Shown: positions 1 through 6,231 of the stretch, one piece after another
Position numbering within the stretch: position 1 is the stretch's first letter
Layout of the letters: each line of letters begins with the position of its first letter
From: Acetobacteraceae bacterium
GTDB taxonomy: Bacteria; Pseudomonadota; Alphaproteobacteria; Acetobacterales; Acetobacteraceae
Length of the DNA stretch: 8,913 bases
NCBI GenBank assembly: GCA_947478535.1
Contig: CANJXD010000216.1
Location: 1-8,913, forward strand
Direction: 5' to 3'
Translations under genes and position numbers: made by a program
Notes under the pieces: generated by a model
What the model saw: only the letters and a program-made list of their open reading frames with translations
Database searches by the model: none
Told to the model about the DNA's origin: nothing

Positions 1-1302
1 GACCCGGTGGATGAATTCCTCAACGCCGCGCTGGACCATGGGCGGCGCCACCCGCCGAGCCTGCAACACTTCATCGGCTGGCTGCGGCGCGGCGGGGCGG
101 AGGTGAAGCGCGAACAGGAAGCCGCAGGCGACGCCGTGCGGATCATGACCGTGCATGGCGCGAAGGGGCTGCAGGCGCCGGTGGTGATCCTGCCGGATAC
201 GCTCAGCGCGGGGCGGGACGGGTCCGAGATGCGCTGGCACCTGCCGGAGGACGGCGCGCCCAACCCGCTGCCGATCCCCCTGTGGGCGCCGAACAAGGAC
301 CATCACGCGCCGGCCTACACCGCGCTGCTGGCGGCGGAGAAGCAGGCCTCGGCGGAGGAGGAGCACCGGCTGCTCTATGTCGCGCTGACGCGGGCGGAGG
401 ACCGGCTGCTGGTCTGCGGGTGGCAGAAGAAGCGGCCGAAGGACAAGCCGTGGAAGGACGGCAGCTGGTACGACCTGGTCCACCAGGGTTTTGCCCGGCT
501 GGACGATGCGCGGGAGGAGCCTTTCGACCCCGCGGCGTTCGGCGCCCCCGCCGGCTGCCGCTTCGCAGGAGAGGCGATGTGGGCGATGGAGGCGTCGCAG
601 ACGGCGGATCCCAGGCCAGATGGGCGGGACCGGCCGCTGGCCGAGCCCGGCTCCCTGCCGGACTGGGCGCGGCACCCGGCACCGCCGGAGGGCGTGGTGG
701 ATGCGCTCGCCCCTTCCGCAGTGCCGGGGGAGAATGAGGGCCCGGCCGCGCCGCCGCATGGGGTGGATGACCCGACAGGCCGACGCTTCCGGCGCGGCCG
801 GCTCGTGCATGCGCTGCTGCAGCACCTGCCGGACCAGGACCCCGCTATGCGGGAGGCAGCGGCGCGGGCCTTCCTGGCCCGGCCAGGCCACGCGCTGTCC
901 GAGGATGAGCAGGCGATGACGCTGGCGGAAGTGATGGCGCTGCTGGCGGCACCGGAGATCGCACCGGCCTTCGGGCCCGACAGCCTGGCGGAAGCCCCCA
1001 TCGCTGGGCGGATCGGCGACCGGCTGGTCAGCGGGCAGGTCGACCGGCTGCTGGTGACGGCCGAGCGCGTGCTGGTGCTGGACTACAAGACGAACCGGCC
1101 GCCACCGGCCACCGTTGCGGCGGTGCCGACGCTGTATCTGCGGCAGATGGCGGCCTATCGGGCCGTGCTCGGGCGGGCCTTCCCGGGGCGCGCGGTGGAT
1201 TGCGCGCTGGTCTGGACCTTCGGCGCCCGGATGATGCTGCTGCCGGGCGATGTTCTGGACCGCCATGCCCCGGATGCCGGGGCAAGGCTGGCGTCCGCCT
1301 AA
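1..1302 (+). CDS. addA: Double-strand break repair helicase-nuclease AddA, C-terminal part (5' end outside window)
   Basis: The reading frame is open from the first base, so the start lies upstream; 433 codons plus TAA are visible. AddA pairs with AddB to resect double-strand DNA ends for RecA-dependent repair. Seen here, numbering from the first codon in the window: a UvrD/Rep-type motif VHGAKGLQ (51-58), motif VI LLYVALTRAEDR (124-135), a variable Pro/Ala-rich linker (about 180-255), and a PD-(D/E)XK nuclease. The nuclease shows GRLVH (His270), GQVD (Asp348), LDYKTN (Asp361, Lys363) and RQMAAY (Gln382), so both the 3'-5' helicase end and the nuclease look intact. It lacks cysteines for an iron-sulfur cluster, which fits AddA rather than AddB. 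The full family length is around 1100-1200 residues, so about a third is present. The stop overlaps the stop of the convergent gene. RecB is the alternative, but the motif spacing and alphaproteobacterial context favour AddA. Confidence 0.93.
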   Translation, partial: DPVDEFLNAALDHGRRHPPSLQHFIGWLRRGGAEVKREQEAAGDAVRIMTVHGAKGLQAPVVILPDTLSAGRDGSEMRWHLPEDGAPNPLPIPLWAPNKDHHAPAYTALLAAEKQASAEEEHRLLYVALTRAEDRLLVCGWQKKRPKDKPWKDGSWYDLVHQGFARLDDAREEPFDPAAFGAPAGCRFAGEAMWAMEASQTADPRPDGRDRPLAEPGSLPDWARHPAPPEGVVDALAPSAVPGENEGPAAPPHGVDDPTGRRFRRGRLVHALLQHLPDQDPAMREAAARAFLARPGHALSEDEQAMTLAEVMALLAAPEIAPAFGPDSLAEAPIAGRIGDRLVSGQVDRLLVTAERVLVLDYKTNRPPPATVAAVPTLYLRQMAAYRAVLGRAFPGRAVDCALVWTFGARMMLLPGDVLDRHAPDAGARLASA

Positions 1303-1634
1303 CCCAAGCTGGCCATATTCCGGGACAGGCCCGTGTGGGGCAGGCCCGTGTGGGACAGGCCCGTGTGGGAGAGGGCTGAGCGCGGGGCGCTTTCTTCCAC
1401 GTTGCGCTCCAGCACCAGCGCCGTCAGCCCAGCCAGGATGGCCAATGCCGCGACGGTGATGGCGAGCAGGCTGAGCGCGGCGCGCTGCAATTCCTCGGCG
1501 GGCGGCAACTCCGCCAGTTCCAGGGCCGGTGTGGGCGGCCAGGGAAGGATGGGGATTGTGGCGGCGGTCAGGCCGACGCCGAGGCAAAGCCACATCACCC
1601 GGGTGCCGAGCACCCGGTTCAACCATGCGGTCAT
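1299..1634 (-). CDS. Small two-helix membrane protein with C-terminal HTGLS repeats, function unknown
   Basis: This encodes 111 residues starting MTAWLNRVLG. I do not recognise a family. Two hydrophobic stretches are visible: about residues 13-31 (VMWLCLGVGLTAATIPIL) and about 53-75 (the segment with LLAITVAALAILAGL). A Pro/Glu-rich loop lies between them, and Arg at the N-terminus suggests an inner-membrane hairpin. The C-terminal tail repeats a pentapeptide (SHTGL, SHTGL, PHTGL) encoded by a 15-bp tandem repeat. The ATG start is favoured because AGGAGG sits 6 bases upstream. The frame stays open far upstream of this ATG, but only through the antisense of the helicase gene, which is not believable coding. 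The TAG stop overlaps the addA TAA (shared bases 1300-1301). The gene is divergent from the helicase. It is probably a real lineage-specific protein, but that rests on start signal and hydrophobicity alone. Confidence 0.62.
   Translation of the reverse strand: MTAWLNRVLGTRVMWLCLGVGLTAATIPILPWPPTPALELAELPPAEELQRAALSLLAITVAALAILAGLTALVLERNVEESAPRSALSHTGLSHTGLPHTGLSRNMASLG
1324..1368. repeat. 15-bp tandem repeat, three copies, inside the membrane-protein gene
   Basis: Three consecutive copies of GACAGGCCCGTGTGG (the second begins GGC instead of GAC) run without gaps. Read on the minus strand they encode the pentapeptide repeat HTGL(S/P). The unit is a multiple of three, so copy-number change would keep the frame. 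Confidence 0.9.
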
Positions 1635-1640
1635 GCAGGG

Positions 1641-1646
1641 CCTCCT
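1641..1646 (-). promoter_or_regulatory. Shine-Dalgarno AGGAGG for the small membrane protein
   Basis: The minus strand reads AGGAGG followed by CCCTGC and then ATG, a near-perfect anti-16S match with a 6-base spacer. It fixes the start of the minus-strand gene at base 1634 within a frame that is otherwise open for kilobases. Confidence 0.7.
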
Positions 1647-1697
1647 GCCCCAGATGGCGCGGTGGGGGGACCGGCCATGGGGCAACCATGCGACACG

Positions 1698-1711
1698 GAA
1701 GTTGCCACTTC
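1698..1711. promoter_or_regulatory. Small palindrome in the divergent intergenic region (possible operator)
   Basis: GAAGT-TGCC-ACTTC is a perfect 5-bp inverted repeat in the 204-base gap between the divergent membrane-protein and helicase genes, a natural place for a shared operator. The same gap holds a 9-base direct repeat GCCAAGGGA at 1755-1763 and 1794-1802. No convincing -35/-10 pair was found. Short palindromes occur by chance, so this is only a candidate. Confidence 0.2.
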
Positions 1712-1853
1712 GTTGCCCGAGGCGAGCATTGGAGGCGCCGGGAAACCCCGAGGGGCCAAGGGACGCCAAAGCCCCTTCGGCTTCGTCAAGGTTGCCAAGG
1801 GAGCGGCGCCGTGCGACGCAACCCCTCCCCCACGGACTATGCCAGACCACACG

Positions 1854-4800
1854 ATGTCCGATCGCCCCATGTTCGCCCCCATGTTCGCCCCACGGGTCCG
1901 CGCTGTTCTCGGCCCCACCAATACCGGCAAGACGCACCTGGCCATCACGCGGCTGCTTGCGCATTCCTCCGGTATCATCGGCTTCCCGCTGCGCCTCCTG
2001 GCGCGGGAGAACTACGACCGCATGGTCGCGGCGAAGGGTGAAAAGCATGTCGCGCTGATCACCGGGGAGGAGAAGATCATCCCCCCCGATGCCCGCTGGT
2101 TCGCCTGCACGGTGGAAGCCATGCCGCTGGACCGGCGGACGGAATTCGTCGCGGTCGATGAAATCCAGCTCTGCGCCGATGCCGATCGCGGCCACATCTT
2201 CACCGATCGCCTGCTGCATGCGCGCGGGTTGGTCGAGACGATGTTCCTCGGCGCCGAGACGATCCGCCCGCTGTTGCAGCGCCTGGTGCCGCAGGCCGAG
2301 ATCGAGACGCGCCCGCGCCTGTCCCAGCTGACGAATGCCGGCGCCGCGAAGCTCACCAAGCTGCCGCCGCGCTCCGCCATCGTCGCCTTCAGCGCGACCG
2401 AGGTCTATGCGATCGCGGAGGCCGTGCGCCGGCGCCGCGGTGGCTGCGCGGTGGTGATGGGCCGGCTTTCGCCCCGCACGCGCAACGCCCAGGTGGCGCT
2501 GTACCAGAACCGGGAGGTCGATTTCCTGGTGGCGACGGACGCCATCGGCATGGGCCTCAACATGGATGTGGACCATGTGGCCTTCGCGGATCTCCGCAAG
2601 TTCGATGGCCACCAGCTGCGCGCGCTGACGTCCCAGGAAGCCGCGCAGATCGCCGGGCGCGCCGGGCGCGGCATGCGCGACGGCACCTTCGGCACCACCG
2701 CCGAATGCCCGCCGCTGCCGGACGACATGGCGCGGGAGATCGAGAACCACGCCTTTGAGCCGCTGACGCAGATCGCCTGGCGGAATTCGGACCTGGATTT
2801 CGCCAGCATCGACGGGCTGTTGGACAGCCTGGGCGCCTCCCCACCTCAGGCGGGGCTGGCCAAGGGCAATGACGCGGTCGATCACATCACGCTGAACGCC
2901 CTGTCGCGGGAGGGTGAGATTCGCGGCCTGGCGCAGGGCCGCGCCCGCGTGCGGCTGCTGTGGGAAGCCTGCCAGGTGCCGGATTTCCGCAAGATGGCGG
3001 ATGACAGCCATACCAAGCTCTGCGCCAAGATCTTCGGGCACCTCGCCGGCGAGGGCCGACTGCCGACGGATTGGGTGGCGAGCAATATCGCCGGCCTCGG
3101 CAGCGTGGAGGGTGACCTCGATACCCTGATGGAGCGGCTGGCGACGCTGCGCATCTGGTCCTACATCGCCGCCCGCGCGGATTGGCTGGCCGATGCGCCG
3201 ACGCAGCAGGCCGATGCCCGCAAGGCAGAGGAAGCGGTCAGCGACGCGCTGCATGAACGACTGATCGCCCGCTTCGTCGATCGCCGTGCCGCGCATCTGA
3301 TCCGCAGCCTCGACGATACGGAGAAGGAGCTGCTTTCGGCCGTCAATCGCCAGGGCGAGGTGATGGTCGAGGGGCATACCGTCGGCAAGGTGCAGGGCTT
3401 CCACTTCCAGCCCGACCCGGATGCGACGAAGGAGGAGGAAAAGCGCCTCGTCCTGCGGGCCGCCCGCCGCGCGCTGCGGGAAGAAATGCCAAGGCGCCTC
3501 GCCGCGCTGGAGATGGCGAAGGACGAAGCCTTCACCCTGACGCCGCAGCACCGCGTGATGTGGGACAATGCGGAAGTGGCGCGGCTGCGGCCGGGGCCGG
3601 AACCGCTGAAGCCGCATGTCGACGTGATCGCCAGCGAGTTCCTGGACAACACGCAGCGCGAACGCGTGCGCGTCCGCCTCGCCACCTGGCTCGATGGGCT
3701 GGTGAAGAAGGAATTGGGCGGGCTGGAGGCGATCGAGGCCAAGGCGGCGGAGGACAACACGCTGCGCGGCCCGGCCTTCCGGCTGCGCGAAGCCATGGGC
3801 CTGGCGCCGGGCGGGACGGAGCGGGAGATCGCGGCCGATCTGCGGACGCGGCTCAAGGCCATCGGCATCCGCGCCGGGCGCTACGCGCTGTATCTGCCGG
3901 ATGTTCTGAAGCCTCGGGCGATGCAGTTGCGGGCGCAGCTGTGGTCGCTGCGGCGCAATGTGCCGACGCCGTTGCTGCCGAACCCGGGCCTGGTCTCCGT
4001 GACGCTGCCGGAAGTGCCGTTGCCGGCACCGGCCGATCCGATGACGCCGCGCGGGCCGGAAGGCTGGCCGCCGGGCTTCGCCATCATGGCGGGCTGGCTG
4101 CCGGCGGGGCGCGTGCTGCTGCGGCTCGACGTGGCGGAACGCATTGCCGGTGAGATCGGGTACCTGACGCGCCGCGCCCCGGCGCCGGTGCCGGAAGGGC
4201 TGGCGTCCCGGCTCGGCGTGAAGGGCGATACCCTGCCGATGGCGCTGGAGGCGATGGGTTTTCGCCTGATCGCCGCGGGCGAGATGGAAGAAGGGCAGTT
4301 CGGCCCGCCGGCGCCGGCACGCATTGCCGTGCACCGCCCGGAACGCCCGCAGCATCCGCGCGGGGCACGGCCGGAGCGCCGGCCGGACCAAAGGCCGGAC
4401 CAAGCGGCGCGCGGGCCGCGTCCAGAGGGGCGGGGCGAGGCGAGAGGCGAACCGCGGGCGCCGCGCGAGGGCGCGCCGGATGCTGGGCCGCGCCCGGTCT
4501 ATTTCGGCCCGCCCATTCCGCCGGAACTGCGCCAGCCGCGCCCGGATCGCGGGCCTCGGCGCGAAGGTGGTGCCCCAGGCAACCGGGATGGCCAGCGCCG
4601 GGACGGGCCGCGCCGCGAATTCCGCGGGCCGCGCCGTGACGAGGCGCCACGCCCGCCGGCCGAGGGCGGCGCCCCGGTGGAGGGGCAGCCGCAAGCGGAT
4701 AGGCCCCAAGGGGAACGGCCGCGCTTCGATGGGCCGCGCCCGGATCGGCGCCCCTATGGGCCGCGTCCGCAAGGTGACCGTCCGCAGGGGGATCGTCCTC

Positions 4801-5150
4801 AAGGTGACCGTCCGCAAGGGGATCGTCCCCAGGGTGACCGTCCGCAGGGGGATCGACCCCAAGGAGACCGTCCGCGTCCGCAGGGGGATCGCCCCCAAGG
4901 CGACCGTCCGCGCCCGCAGGGGGACAGGCCCCAAGGGGATCGACCGCGCCCCCAAGGGGATCGTCCGCAAGGGGATCGTCCCCAGGGGGATAGGCCGCGC
5001 TTTGATGGGCCGCGAAGGGATGACCGGGGGCCGCGCCCGGGGGGTGATCGGTTTGACCGAGGCGAGCGGCCGCCGCGCGAGGTCTTCGCCGGCGCCAAGG
5101 CCGATTCGCCCTTCGCGATCCTGGCCCAGCTGAAGCTGAAAAAGGACTGA
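1854..5150 (+). CDS. SUV3-like superfamily 2 ATP-dependent helicase with PQGDR-repeat tail
   Basis: This encodes about 1098 residues from ATG 1854 (MSDRPM). It is a DExH-type helicase of the bacterial/mitochondrial SUV3 group, expected to unwind RNA or RNA/DNA duplexes using ATP. Motifs, numbered from 1854: Walker A GPTNTGKT (20-27), Walker B DEIQ (102-105), the [10 protein letters not shown] motif (227-236), and [13 protein letters not shown] (261-273) with the arginine finger. A helical middle region follows, then from about residue 827 a charged Arg/Pro/Gly/Asp-rich tail with 14 PQGDR units (972-1047), ending in a conserved-looking cap with [14 protein letters not shown]. The cap after the repeats shows the frame is kept through them. 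The start is uncertain: in-frame ATGs at 1839, 1854, 1869 and 1881 all lack a clear Shine-Dalgarno, and all precede the Walker A motif. The S4 gene begins 7 bases after the stop, suggesting an operon. The protein is longer than typical SUV3 because of the tail. I am sure of the helicase family but not of the substrate. Confidence 0.9.
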   Translation: MSDRPMFAPMFAPRVRAVLGPTNTGKTHLAITRLLAHSSGIIGFPLRLLARENYDRMVAAKGEKHVALITGEEKIIPPDARWFACTVEAMPLDRRTEFVAVDEIQLCADADRGHIFTDRLLHARGLVETMFLGAETIRPLLQRLVPQAEIETRPRLSQLTNAGAAKLTKLPPRSAIVAFSATEVYAIAEAVRRRRGGCAVVMGRLSPRTRNAQVALYQNREVDFLVATDAIGMGLNMDVDHVAFADLRKFDGHQLRALTSQEAAQIAGRAGRGMRDGTFGTTAECPPLPDDMAREIENHAFEPLTQIAWRNSDLDFASIDGLLDSLGASPPQAGLAKGNDAVDHITLNALSREGEIRGLAQGRARVRLLWEACQVPDFRKMADDSHTKLCAKIFGHLAGEGRLPTDWVASNIAGLGSVEGDLDTLMERLATLRIWSYIAARADWLADAPTQQADARKAEEAVSDALHERLIARFVDRRAAHLIRSLDDTEKELLSAVNRQGEVMVEGHTVGKVQGFHFQPDPDATKEEEKRLVLRAARRALREEMPRRLAALEMAKDEAFTLTPQHRVMWDNAEVARLRPGPEPLKPHVDVIASEFLDNTQRERVRVRLATWLDGLVKKELGGLEAIEAKAAEDNTLRGPAFRLREAMGLAPGGTEREIAADLRTRLKAIGIRAGRYALYLPDVLKPRAMQLRAQLWSLRRNVPTPLLPNPGLVSVTLPEVPLPAPADPMTPRGPEGWPPGFAIMAGWLPAGRVLLRLDVAERIAGEIGYLTRRAPAPVPEGLASRLGVKGDTLPMALEAMGFRLIAAGEMEEGQFGPPAPARIAVHRPERPQHPRGARPERRPDQRPDQAARGPRPEGRGEARGEPRAPREGAPDAGPRPVYFGPPIPPELRQPRPDRGPRREGGAPGNRDGQRRDGPRREFRGPRRDEAPRPPAEGGAPVEGQPQADRPQGERPRFDGPRPDRRPYGPRPQGDRPQGDRPQGDRPQGDRPQGDRPQGDRPQGDRPRPQGDRPQGDRPRPQGDRPQGDRPRPQGDRPQGDRPQGDRPRFDGPRRDDRGPRPGGDRFDRGERPPREVFAGAKADSPFAILAQLKLKKD
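4767..4994 (+). repeat. 15-bp tandem repeat array (14 units) encoding PQGDR
   Basis: Fourteen units each encode Pro-Gln-Gly-Asp-Arg, interrupted three times by an extra Pro-Arg (4872-4877, 4908-4913, 4944-4949). In the first nine units the Gly-Asp codons alternate between GGN GAC and GGG GAT, showing a 30-bp higher-order unit. The last units are more uniform (GGG GAT). The amino acids are conserved while third bases vary, and every unit length is a multiple of three. Confidence 0.95.
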
Positions 5151-5157
5151 GTGGGCG

Positions 5158-5442
5158 ATGGAGGCAGAGGGCGGGCGCGATTGGCAGCGTCTCGACCTCT
5201 GGCTCTGGTGCGCGCGTCTGGCGAAGACGCGCGCCGAGTGTTCCCGCCAGGTCGAACGCGGCCGGGTGCGCATCAATCGCCTACCCACGGACAAGCCCCA
5301 TGCGAAGCTGCGCGCGGGGGATGTGCTGACCCTGGCGCTGGGCGGACAGGTCCGGGTGTGGCGGGTGCTGGCGCTGGCGGCGCGGCGCGGACCAGCCGTG
5401 GAAGCGCGGCTTTTGTACGAAGACCTGTCAGACCCCGCGTGA
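5158..5442 (+). CDS. S4-domain RNA-binding protein, Hsp15 (HslR)-like
   Basis: This is a 94-residue protein. The S4 fold is visible near the N-terminus: [15 protein letters not shown] (11-25), then [16 protein letters not shown] (26-41), and a beta-rich segment around [14 protein letters not shown]. The family (E. coli Hsp15/HslR) binds stalled 50S subunits carrying peptidyl-tRNA and helps recycle them after heat stress. Here that role is inferred only from the domain. The length is shorter than E. coli Hsp15, lacking most of its basic C-terminal tail. The ATG lies 7 bases after the helicase stop. An AAGGA at 5142-5146, inside the helicase 3' end, is a plausible Shine-Dalgarno with an 11-base spacer. 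This suggests translational and transcriptional coupling to the helicase, and a shared ribosome/RNA-handling task is plausible. An overlapping GTG-initiated frame over the same bases has no recognisable domain. Confidence 0.85.
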   Translation: MEAEGGRDWQRLDLWLWCARLAKTRAECSRQVERGRVRINRLPTDKPHAKLRAGDVLTLALGGQVRVWRVLALAARRGPAVEARLLYEDLSDPA

Positions 5443-5511
5443 ACGCATGCTGCGGACGCTTGCCTTGCGCGGCGCGCCGGGCCATGTCGTGATCACTCAG
5501 CCGCGAACAAC

Positions 5512-5528
5512 CCGCGGCGGCGCCGCGG
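5512..5528. terminator. GC-rich hairpin downstream of the S4 gene (possible terminator)
   Basis: CCGCGGC-GGC-GCCGCGG is a perfect 7-bp stem with a 3-base loop, 70 bases after the S4 stop and 44 bases before fdxA. There is no immediate T-run; a short ATTTT lies about 18 bases further on. It could end the helicase-S4 transcript or simply be structured leader of fdxA. Confidence 0.3.
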
Positions 5529-5561
5529 ACAGCGGCGATGAACGCATTTTGGATCCCCGCC

Positions 5562-5566
5562 GGAGG
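5562..5566 (+). promoter_or_regulatory. Shine-Dalgarno GGAGG that sets a TTG start for fdxA
   Basis: GGAGG stands 5 bases before TTG at 5572. The protein from this TTG begins TYVVTES, the conserved beginning of FdxA-type ferredoxins. No ATG or GTG in frame could give a complete first cluster motif, so TTG is the start. Confidence 0.8.
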
Positions 5567-5571
5567 CGCAG

Positions 5572-5904
5572 TTGACCTACGTCGTCACCGAGAGCTGCAT
5601 CAAGTGCAAATTCATGGACTGCGTGGAGGTCTGTCCCGTGGACTGCTTCTACGTGGGCGAGAACATGCTGGTCATCCATCCCGATGAATGCATCGATTGC
5701 GGCGTCTGCGAGCCGGAATGCCCCGCTGAGGCGATCCTGCCGGATAGCGATGACAAGGCGACCGCCTGGGTCGAGCTGAACCGGACCTACTCGACGCAAT
5801 GGCCGAACATCACCCGCAAGGGTGAGGCCCCGGCCGATGCGGATGATTGGAAGGACAAGCCGGGCAAGCTGGCGCTGTTCGACCCCGCGCCCGGCAAACC
5901 CTGA
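5572..5904 (+). CDS. fdxA: Seven-iron ferredoxin ([3Fe-4S][4Fe-4S]) FdxA
   Basis: This is a 110-residue soluble electron carrier. Cysteines lie at 9, 12, 17, 21, 25, 40, 43, 46 and 50. By homology with Azotobacter ferredoxin I (offset of one residue), Cys9, Cys17 and Cys50 bind the [3Fe-4S] cluster and Cys21, Cys40, Cys43 and Cys46 bind the [4Fe-4S] cluster, while Cys12 and Cys25 are not ligands. The motif [12 protein letters not shown] is intact. The C-terminal extension (roughly 60 residues, ending [11 protein letters not shown]) is the length normal for this family. Translation begins at TTG with a strong GGAGG, which may lower or tune expression. It sits 129 bases after the S4 gene and 327 bases before carD, so it may have its own promoter. 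The partner reductase or acceptor cannot be told from this window. Confidence 0.93.
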   Translation: MTYVVTESCIKCKFMDCVEVCPVDCFYVGENMLVIHPDECIDCGVCEPECPAEAILPDSDDKATAWVELNRTYSTQWPNITRKGEAPADADDWKDKPGKLALFDPAPGKP

Positions 5905-6231
5905 TCATCCGGGCCAGGCCGGGCCGGGCCACGCAACCTCCGCTCGCCCTCCCCGTTCCCTACCACTCCGGATGCACGGCTGGGATGCGCTCCAGCCACT
6001 GCGGGCGGGTCCGTGGCGTGCCATCCGGGGTCCGCGAGGGCCGGGGGTAGAAACTTGCCGCGGTTTGTATTATGTTATCAAAGGGATCGGGAAAGCGGCA
6101 CGGCCTCCGTGCGTTCCCTGCCCATCGGGTCCATGACAAACCCGCGACCGGGCCAGGCCCGCCGCCGCCCCGCCTATCCGGGACGAGGCAGGCTTGGTTG
6201 CCCTAGGCGCGGAATGGAAGTGGGTGGCGTG
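5905..6231. other. 327-base intergenic region between fdxA and carD
   Basis: I see no convincing gene here. The first part is G/C-rich, with repeated GGGCC runs at about 5912-5932 and an inverted repeat GGCTGG-N8-CCAGCC at 5978-5997, either of which might help end the fdxA transcript; neither has a T-run. Around 6055-6081 comes the most AT-rich stretch of the window, a likely promoter. A small perfect hairpin GCACGG-CCT-CCGTGC lies at 6098-6112. The rest would be a leader of about 150 bases for carD. In-frame upstream starts at 6133 and 6214 mean that part of this leader could be coding. Confidence 0.6.
6055..6081 (+). promoter_or_regulatory. AT-rich island, putative carD promoter
   Basis: TTGCCG (6055-6060) is followed by TTTGTATTATGTTATCAAA (6064-6082), strikingly AT-rich against its surroundings. 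Possible -10 hexamers are TATTAT (6068-6073), TATGTT (6071-6076) and TATCAA (6076-6081). The last would sit 15 bases from TTGCCG, slightly short of the usual spacing. None gives a textbook sigma-70 pair, so the exact elements are unsure. Placement upstream of carD supports a promoter. Confidence 0.4.

Noticed and set aside
1662..1838. A longer helicase N-terminus starting at ATG 1662
   Set aside because: It would add about 60 residues of low-information sequence before a Walker A motif that in this family lies close to the N-terminus, and it would consume the divergent promoter region.
4767..4994. Possible CRISPR array or DNA-level satellite
   Set aside because: There are no spacers: 15-bp units abut each other, keep the reading frame and conserve the amino acids, so this is a protein-coding repeat.
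1299..5294. A minus-strand reading frame open for about 4 kb across the whole helicase gene
   Set aside because: It lies exactly in codon register with the helicase, so its stops would correspond to sense TTA, CTA or TCA codons, which GC-rich genes avoid. Over the helicase it gives repetitive Arg/Pro/Ala-rich protein with no domain. Only its last 111 codons, after a proper ribosome site, are believable.
5151..5492. GTG-initiated frame overlapping the S4 gene
   Set aside because: The S4 domain is in the frame starting at 5158. This one yields Arg/Ala/Gly-rich sequence without motifs.
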